Shown here piece by piece: positions 6,373-10,792 of a stretch of DNA of 10,792 nt; within the stretch, counting starts at the first letter, position 1; every line of letters starts with the position of its first letter. The stretch comes from Lachnospiraceae bacterium. GTDB taxonomy: Bacteria > Bacillota_A > Clostridia > Lachnospirales > Lachnospiraceae. The notes under the pieces are model-generated. The model was not told the DNA's origin, ran no database searches, and saw only the letters and a list, made by a program, of their open reading frames with translations. The translations under genes and the position numbers were made by a program. The DNA is taken from the NCBI GenBank assembly GCA_009774465.1, contig VSNT01000124.1, positions 1 through 10,792 of the forward strand, written 5' to 3'.

Positions 6373-6852
6373 CTAACTGCGAATCTTAACTTTTTTAGGG
6401 GGCATATGGGTAGATATGGTTTCAATGACTATAGGCGCCTTTTCCCCTAAATCTTTTCTCGGAAAAATAGAGGCGTTTACCGGTGAAGTATAAATGATAA
6501 GGCTCCTGGGTGTAGATACCGCCTTATGCATATCTTCCCACTTCTGACTTTGTATCTCTTCCTTTTGAGACACTTCCATTCCTTCCTCAGTCAGCTTATA
6601 GTGAAGGCACTCCTTAAATGCAGGATTTGCAAGATACTGCTGCCTGGATTTAATAAACAAAGTCCAGGGCAGATAAGCTAAAATCACAATGCCTGCAATC
6701 AGACACAGTACGCCGCTTCCCATAAAAAATGCCACTACCATAAGCGCTCCTGCCACTGCTCCAATTAATCCTGAAGCACTTGTATAGGTATGATAAAGCA
6801 TATAGTCATAAAGCACTGCCGGGGTTACTTTCACATCAAATTCAACTTCCAT
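6373..6852 (-). CDS. YcxB-like two-helix membrane protein
   Basis: The 159-residue protein starts with a polar beta-type segment (MEVEFDVKVTPAVLYDYMLY), continues with two adjacent membrane helices at about 27-46 and 48-67, and ends in a cytoplasmic domain of about 90 residues. That domain carries LTEEGMEVS (87-95), an SQKWEDMHKAVSTPRSLIIY portion, and PRKD (131-134). This layout fits the YcxB-like family (PF14317-type C-terminal domain), whose molecular function is not established. The ATG at 6852 has AAGGGA about 8 bases upstream. The gene is the first in the cluster after the promoter at 6927-6954 and lies 13 bases before tsaE. Co-transcription with the t6A genes may be incidental. Confidence 0.82.
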   Translation of the reverse strand: MEVEFDVKVTPAVLYDYMLYHTYTSASGLIGAVAGALMVVAFFMGSGVLCLIAGIVILAYLPWTLFIKSRQQYLANPAFKECLHYKLTEEGMEVSQKEEIQSQKWEDMHKAVSTPRSLIIYTSPVNASIFPRKDLGEKAPIVIETISTHMPPKKVKIRS

Positions 6853-6883
6853 AGTCCGTTCCCTTAATTCTTCCCTTACTGAA

Positions 6884-6909
6884 AGAGCACCTACGCAGGC
6901 AGGTGCTCT
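6884..6909 (-). terminator. 9-bp hairpin between transporter and t6A cluster; terminator or leader structure
   Basis: Arms of 9 bases (AGAGCACCT and AGGTGCTCT) pair perfectly around an 8-base loop. On the minus strand the stem is followed by TTCAGTAAGG, a weak T run, so its terminator quality is modest. It is placed to end transcripts of the transporter permease. Because the promoter at 6927-6954 lies upstream of it, it would also sit in the 5' leader of the YcxB-like/tsaE transcript, where it could act as an attenuator or stabilising structure. Confidence 0.6.
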
Positions 6910-6926
6910 CCACTCATCTTTCTTCT

Positions 6927-6954
6927 ATTATACTAAAAATACCATAAAGTGCAA
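6927..6954 (-). promoter_or_regulatory. promoter of the YcxB-like/tsaE-tsaB-rimI cluster
   Basis: On the minus strand a TATAAT box (6927-6932) lies 16 bases downstream of TTGCAC (6949-6954), a partial -35 match. The predicted start near 6920 gives a leader of about 68 bases that contains the 6884-6909 hairpin before the ATG at 6852. The promoter begins only 11 bases after the permease stop, so this cluster can be expressed separately from the transporter. Confidence 0.65.
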
Positions 6955-6965
6955 TAAAAAACTTT

Positions 6966-8183
6966 TTACTCATGCCGAAGTGCTTCAATTGGACTTAATC
7001 TTGCAGCCTTTCTTGCCGGATAAATTCCAAAAAAGATTCCCACGCCGCAGGAAAATACGGAAGCAATAATGATTGTTGCCACATCCACGGAAGCGTTAAT
7101 CTCCATGATTGAACATACGCCAAAGGCTCCCATGATTCCCAATATAATGCCAATGATTCCTCCAAGCAGTGTAATAATACCTGCTTCTGCCAGAAACTGC
7201 AAAAGTACCGAACCTGTTCTTGCTCCCAGCGCCTTCCTGATACCAATTTCTCTTGTTCTTTCTGTTACAGATACCAGCATAATATTCATAACGCCGATCC
7301 CGCCTACCAAAAGAGAAATTGCTGCCACAAAAGAAATAAATACTGTAATAAATCCCAAAATCGTATCATACTGAGCTGCCACATCAGTAAAGCTCTGCAT
7401 CATGATCTGGTTTTCTCCCCGGACATTATGTCTGCTTTCCAGTAATGCCAACGTTTTGGCAGCCACCTCCGTACAATAGGCAGAGGACTCTGCAACCACA
7501 TAAAACTGATCAATTTCATCAATATAATAGCCCAGTTTATTTGCCATAAAAGTAAGAGGCACTTCTGCTTCAATTGTGGTCACCCCATAGCTTCCGGTGA
7601 TAAGAGAGGATGCACTGTCCTGCCTGATACCGATTACCCGCAGCTCCTGCGTCACACCCCAGAAGGTTGCGTCAAAGCTCATGCCGATTACATCTGTGGT
7701 TCCAAACAGCGCCACAGCGCTGCTTTCCGTAATTACACATACATTACTGCCGCCATCATAATCATTTTGTGAAAAATATTTTCCCTTTGCAATAGGTTCC
7801 GATGAAATATATTGAAGCCCTGTTGTTCCACCGCTCATTCTGATATCGTAATCGCCTTTGGGGCCTTCTGCAGTTCCCCATGTGCCAAACTGCGGCGTTA
7901 CGCCTTTTACATGATCGATCTGAGTTACAATTGCTTCAAAATCTGCCTGGTCAAAGGTTACTGTAGTATCCTTTCTTGTACTGTCCACATAAAATGCAAT
8001 CTGACCGCCTGCAAGTCCTTCCAGTTCGGAATTCACCTGTCCCCGGACACCATTACCAATAGATATGACCATGATAACCGAAGAAATACCGATAATAATG
8101 CCAAGCATTGTAAGGATCGAACGCCCTTTATTGCTCTTTATATTCATAAGGGCAATTTTTATGTATTCCCAAATTTGTGCCAT
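6966..8183 (-). CDS. ABC transporter permease, MacB/FtsX type
   Basis: This is the membrane subunit of a MacB-like (type VII) ABC system, which moves substrates or mechanical force rather than using an import channel. The 405-residue protein has the four-helix FtsX layout: TM1 at about 22-42, a large extracytoplasmic MacB periplasmic-core domain at about 43-270, and TM2-TM4 at about 275-300, 330-355 and 368-388. GGIGVMNIMLVSVTERTREIGIRKALGA, spread over 294-321, is the FtsX coupling-loop signature. YPARKAARLSPIEALRHE is the usual C terminus. The start at 8183 (MAQIWEY) has AAAAAGG just upstream; earlier in-frame GTG/ATG codons at 8219 and 8198 are less family-like. It follows the adaptor gene and ends the transporter operon. 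By analogy with B. subtilis YknZ it may export or resist a peptide, but the substrate is unknown. Confidence 0.93.
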   Translation of the reverse strand: MAQIWEYIKIALMNIKSNKGRSILTMLGIIIGISSVIMVISIGNGVRGQVNSELEGLAGGQIAFYVDSTRKDTTVTFDQADFEAIVTQIDHVKGVTPQFGTWGTAEGPKGDYDIRMSGGTTGLQYISSEPIAKGKYFSQNDYDGGSNVCVITESSAVALFGTTDVIGMSFDATFWGVTQELRVIGIRQDSASSLITGSYGVTTIEAEVPLTFMANKLGYYIDEIDQFYVVAESSAYCTEVAAKTLALLESRHNVRGENQIMMQSFTDVAAQYDTILGFITVFISFVAAISLLVGGIGVMNIMLVSVTERTREIGIRKALGARTGSVLLQFLAEAGIITLLGGIIGIILGIMGAFGVCSIMEINASVDVATIIIASVFSCGVGIFFGIYPARKAARLSPIEALRHE

Positions 8184-8257
8184 TTTCCTTTTTACCATGC
8201 CTTTCCCGTCCAGGCACACTATAAATATGCCAGGATACGTATCTCTCCTCTTTTACC

Positions 8258-9805
8258 TTATTGAGGAATCGCCACTACTGTCATACCTTCCATAAGGCCG
8301 GATGACACATCCGTCACAACCTGTTCTCCCTGGGAAAGTCCTTCCAGAATCTGTACCATCGTGTCAGAAGAGATACCTGTAGTTACAGGCTTTTTCACTA
8401 CAATGCTGTTCTCAACTACATAAACAAACTCGCCATCCACATCTACATTGACAGCCATAACAGGTACCAGCACTGCATCTAAAGCCTGAGCTGTGCTGAC
8501 AACCACCTTTGCCTCTACGCCTAAAACTACATTACTGTCGGGATTGTTTAATTTGATTTCCGTTTTTACAACTGTTGCACCACTGTTATTTGTTTCCGCC
8601 ATCTTATTGATCTTGGAAACTTCACCCTGGTATTCTCTTCCGCCAATGGTAATCGTTGCTTTCTGTCCCACCTGAATCTTATCCAGATCATATTTTGTCA
8701 CAGATATTTCAACCATCACATCCTCAGTGCTCTCCAGTTTCACCATCTGCGAACCTGTCTGAACCACACCGCCGGGGACTGCATTTAATTCTGTAATTAC
8801 TCCGTTAAATTCGGCAGCCAGACCTTCCTTTACCGCCTCAAGGCTTTCCAGGGTATGAGCAGCTTCAATTTCTTTTGTCTGATTTTCAGCCTCTAATTCT
8901 TCCTTTGCTCCGGAAGTCAGCCTGCTGTTTTCCGCCGAGCTCTGCTGGGATTTCATCTCGGAACGATATTCTTTATAATCAGTAAGCATTTTGTTATACA
9001 CTTCCAGTTCGTCCTGCCAGCCTTTTATTTCCTCATTGTTCTGCTGTTCATAGCTGTTAAGCTGAATAAGCTTTTGCAGATTCAAGTACTCCTCTGAACC
9101 TGGCTGGTCCTGCCAATCAAGTAAGGAAATCTGAAGCAGTGCTCCCTCATATGCCAGATCGCTTTTTTTCTTTTCTATTTTATTTTCAAGACTTGTTATG
9201 TAGGCTTCCGTATCCAGAATCTGCTGTTCCAGAACATCTAAATTTACATTTGCTTCATTCAGATCACCCAGTTTTTCATTATTTGTCTGAACGGAATTGC
9301 TGTAGCTTCCTTCTGCGGACTGGCGTTTAAGCTGTGCCAGTTCAATTTCCTTATTTAAGTCAGCCTCATCATAGGTAAGCAGCACGTCTCCTGCCGCTAC
9401 CGCATCCCCCACCTGTACGGGAACCTCTCCAATTTTCACATTTACTTCTGAAAAATAGCTTTTTGTCTTTTCAGTGGTAACTGTTCCGCTGGTGCTGATG
9501 GTCTGCTCAATCTCGCCGCTGACAGCCTCCGTGGTGGCAACCATCATCTGGGCGCCATTCCCTCCAAAAATATTTTTTAATATAATCAGTAAAACCAGTA
9601 CCCCTGCAATGCTGAAAATAATTATTTTTTTACGCTTTTTCTTTGCTTTCTTATCCAAAGGCTTCTTTTCTTTCTTTTCTTTTTTCTTCTTCCCCTCTTT
9701 TTTTCCTGCTGCTTCCTCTCCCTGCACAAGCTCTATTTCCGCCTTGCCGCTTTCCTGTAAATTACCTGCTGTCTGCTCCTTGCTTATTACTGTCTTGTCA
9801 GCCAT
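8258..9805 (-). CDS. HlyD/MacA-type membrane-fusion adaptor of the ABC transporter
   Basis: This 515-residue adaptor would connect to the MacB-like permease outside the membrane, as YknX does in B. subtilis. A lysine-rich cytoplasmic tail occupies about 1-60, with one membrane helix at 61-80. The first half of a lipoyl-like domain lies at about 117-150 (VGDAVAAGDVLL at 132-143). A long helical hairpin follows at about 150-330, broken near 231-242 (WQDQPGSEEY). The second lipoyl half is at about 333-358 (FNGVITELNAVPGG, then VVQTGSQMVKLE). A beta-barrel (365-437) and a membrane-proximal domain to the end complete the protein. GGAGG 8 bases before the ATG at 9805 fixes the start against a GTG at 9820. 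The gene sits between the ATPase and permease genes. It is longer than typical MacA/YknX proteins, from the tail and the extended hairpin. Confidence 0.92.
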   Translation of the reverse strand: MADKTVISKEQTAGNLQESGKAEIELVQGEEAAGKKEGKKKKEKKEKKPLDKKAKKKRKKIIIFSIAGVLVLLIILKNIFGGNGAQMMVATTEAVSGEIEQTISTSGTVTTEKTKSYFSEVNVKIGEVPVQVGDAVAAGDVLLTYDEADLNKEIELAQLKRQSAEGSYSNSVQTNNEKLGDLNEANVNLDVLEQQILDTEAYITSLENKIEKKKSDLAYEGALLQISLLDWQDQPGSEEYLNLQKLIQLNSYEQQNNEEIKGWQDELEVYNKMLTDYKEYRSEMKSQQSSAENSRLTSGAKEELEAENQTKEIEAAHTLESLEAVKEGLAAEFNGVITELNAVPGGVVQTGSQMVKLESTEDVMVEISVTKYDLDKIQVGQKATITIGGREYQGEVSKINKMAETNNSGATVVKTEIKLNNPDSNVVLGVEAKVVVSTAQALDAVLVPVMAVNVDVDGEFVYVVENSIVVKKPVTTGISSDTMVQILEGLSQGEQVVTDVSSGLMEGMTVVAIPQ

Positions 9806-9813
9806 TCCTTTTT

Positions 9814-9820
9814 CCTCCAC
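9814..9820 (-). promoter_or_regulatory. ribosome binding site fixing the adaptor start
   Basis: GTGGAGG on the minus strand has its GGAGG 8 bases before the ATG at 9805. This rules out the in-frame GTG at 9820, which overlaps the site itself. Confidence 0.85.
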
Positions 9821-9861
9821 CTTAATATACTAATCTTTAAATCTATCTTAATTCCCGTGCA

Positions 9862-9884
9862 TATCACAGGCATTGCCTGCGATA
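9862..9884. repeat. palindrome between ATPase and adaptor genes
   Basis: A near-perfect dyad (CAGGCA...TGCCTG core, one G-T wobble when read as RNA) spans 23 bases in the 116-base gap between the ATPase stop and the adaptor start. No T run follows on either strand, so it is not a convincing terminator. It could be an mRNA stem setting relative expression of the two genes, or a DNA-binding site. The rest of the gap is AT-rich, with only a very weak promoter-like match near the ribosome binding site. Confidence 0.5.
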
Positions 9885-9921
9885 CTGCCCGAATATGAAG
9901 TGTGAAAATTTATTTTTCAAC

Positions 9922-10620
9922 CTAATCCAGCTCTTTTGAATTTATTTTATCTTCCACAATCCTGCCATCCATGATTCTGATAATACGTTTGGCTCTTGCC
10001 GCTATTTCATTATCATGGGTAATTAATATAACCGTTCTTCCTTCTGCATGAAGCTCTTTAAGAATTCCCATAATTTCTCTGGTCGAACCTGAATCCAGAT
10101 TTCCTGTAGGCTCATCGGCTAAAATAACCGGTGGTGCCTGTGCAATTGCTCTGGCGATGGCCACCCTTTGCTGCTGGCCGCCGCTCATCTCTGAGGGCTT
10201 ATGATCAATTCGGGCAGACAGTCCTACCTTATTAAGAGCTGTCTCGGAAAGTTTTTCCCTTTCCTTCTTTCCCACTCCCCGGTAAATCAGAGGCAGCTCA
10301 ACATTTTCCAGTGCAGTTAAACCTGCAATCAGATTAAACCCCTGAAAGATAAAACCGATCTCATGATTTCTGATATCTGACAGTTCATCATCCGTAAGCC
10401 CTGAAACATCCTGTCCGTTTAATATGTATGTACCGCTGGTAGGTACGTCCAGACAGCCCAGCATATTCATTAATGTAGACTTGCCGGAGCCGGACTGTCC
10501 GATAATGGCAACAAATTCATTTTTGTCAATCGACAAATTCACATGGTCCAGTGCCCGAACCTCATTTTCGCCAGGATTGTATATTTTACACATATCCTGA
10601 ATTTCAATTAATCCACTCAT
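9922..10620 (-). CDS. ABC transporter ATP-binding protein, MacB/LolD/YknY type
   Basis: This cytoplasmic ATPase powers the adjacent FtsX-type permease. All catalytic elements are present in the 232-residue protein: Walker A GQSGSGKS (41-48), Q-loop around Gln93 (FQGFN), signature MSGGQQQRVAIARA (145-158), Walker B VILADE (165-170) with PTGNLD after it, and switch His202 (THD). NEVRALDHVNLSI near the N terminus and IRIMDGRIVED near the C terminus are typical of the MacB/LolD subfamily. The ATG at 10620 has AAGGAG about 11 bases upstream. It is the first gene after the promoter at 10656-10683 and is followed by the adaptor and permease, the order ATPase-adaptor-permease. Confidence 0.95.
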   Translation of the reverse strand: MSGLIEIQDMCKIYNPGENEVRALDHVNLSIDKNEFVAIIGQSGSGKSTLMNMLGCLDVPTSGTYILNGQDVSGLTDDELSDIRNHEIGFIFQGFNLIAGLTALENVELPLIYRGVGKKEREKLSETALNKVGLSARIDHKPSEMSGGQQQRVAIARAIAQAPPVILADEPTGNLDSGSTREIMGILKELHAEGRTVILITHDNEIAARAKRIIRIMDGRIVEDKINSKELD

Positions 10621-10649
10621 GTATTTATGTGCTCCTTATAACTTTGTAC

Positions 10650-10675
10650 TATTGTATTATACATCTAATACAATA
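10650..10675. promoter_or_regulatory. inverted repeat overlapping the transporter promoter, putative operator
   Basis: Arms TATTGTATTA and TAATACAATA (10 bases each, perfect) flank a 6-base spacer. The dyad covers the -10 box and most of the -10/-35 spacer, the classical position for a repressor operator. A GntR/YtrA- or TetR-type repressor is plausible but no regulator gene is in the window. Confidence 0.65.
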
Positions 10676-10683
10676 ATTGTCAA
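10656..10683 (-). promoter_or_regulatory. near-consensus promoter of the ABC transporter operon
   Basis: On the minus strand a perfect TTGACA (10678-10683) is followed after 16 bases by a perfect TATAAT (10656-10661). Transcription would start near 10649, giving a leader of about 29 bases before the ATG at 10620. Such a strong promoter covered by a dyad suggests an operon kept off by a repressor. Confidence 0.85.
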
Positions 10684-10744
10684 CCTTAAATTATATTTTC
10701 CTTATAGAATTGCAACCGTTTAGCCATGCAGAACTGTTACATAT

Positions 10745-10771
10745 AATTTGACACCTTCTGCATGTCAAATT
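10745..10771. repeat. upstream inverted repeat AATTTGACA / TGTCAAATT
   Basis: Perfect 9-base arms are separated by 9 bases, centred about 80 bases upstream of the -35 box of the transporter promoter. Each arm contains a TTGACA hexamer in opposite orientation. On the minus strand the hexamer at 10763-10768 is followed 17 bases later by TATATG (10740-10745), a possible weak second promoter. It may instead be an activator or repressor site. The rest of 10684-10792 is AT-rich with no gene seen. Confidence 0.45.
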
Positions 10772-10792
10772 TGTTTTCTCACATATTATAAC

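Noticed and set aside
7812..8264. Plus-strand open frame of 150 codons
   Set aside because: It is antisense to the MacB-type permease, which has unmistakable FtsX motifs; no recognisable domain is present.
9474..9833. Plus-strand open frame of 119 codons with long Phe/Ser runs
   Set aside because: The Phe-rich run is just the complement of the lysine codons in the adaptor N-terminal tail.
1..10792. Search for CRISPR arrays, insertion sequences, phage, toxin-antitoxin or defence genes
   Set aside because: No regularly spaced repeats, transposase or integrase motifs, or defence-type domains were seen; gene order, strand and composition are uniform and chromosomal.

Overview
The window reads as a chromosomal segment from a low-to-moderate GC Firmicute, most likely a Lachnospiraceae-type clostridium. 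This is inferred from protein style, Shine-Dalgarno sites of the AAGGAGG type, sigma-A-like promoters and the gene neighbourhood; no marker in the window fixes the genus. All twelve genes I accept (eleven proteins and one tRNA) lie on the minus strand, so transcription runs from high to low coordinates. The plus strand carries only mirror open frames.

Upstream block (about 10792 down to 6966): a regulatory region with a near-consensus promoter overlapped by an inverted repeat, then an ABC ATPase, a long HlyD-type adaptor with a lysine-rich N-terminal tail, and a MacB-type FtsX permease. Together they form a MacAB/YknXYZ-like export or resistance transporter. Its substrate cannot be read from the sequence.

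Central block (about 6954 down to 971): a second promoter lies just past the permease stop, followed by a leader with a strong hairpin and a long co-directional cluster: YcxB-like membrane protein, tsaE, tsaB, rimI, a small CxxC protein, rnz, a one-pass membrane protein, tsaD, ispD. TsaE, TsaB and TsaD are three of the four bacterial proteins that make t6A at position 37 of ANN-decoding tRNAs (the fourth, TsaC/TsaC2, is not here). RNase Z matures tRNA 3' ends and RimI acetylates a ribosomal protein, so the cluster is mostly a translation and tRNA-maturation operon. IspD (isoprenoid precursor synthesis) is the exception.

Lower end (about 970 down to 1): a GC-rich hairpin, a small alarmone synthetase of the RelQ/YjbM type that would make (p)ppGpp, and a tRNA-Ser(UGA) with its own consensus promoter, cut by the window edge.

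Most of this is housekeeping in a recognisable arrangement. I do not see a clear new biological system. The most useful leads are the small CxxC protein and the one-pass membrane protein embedded in the t6A cluster, a cysteine-rich stretch in TsaB, the operator-like palindromes before the transporter, and the leader hairpin at the head of the t6A operon.
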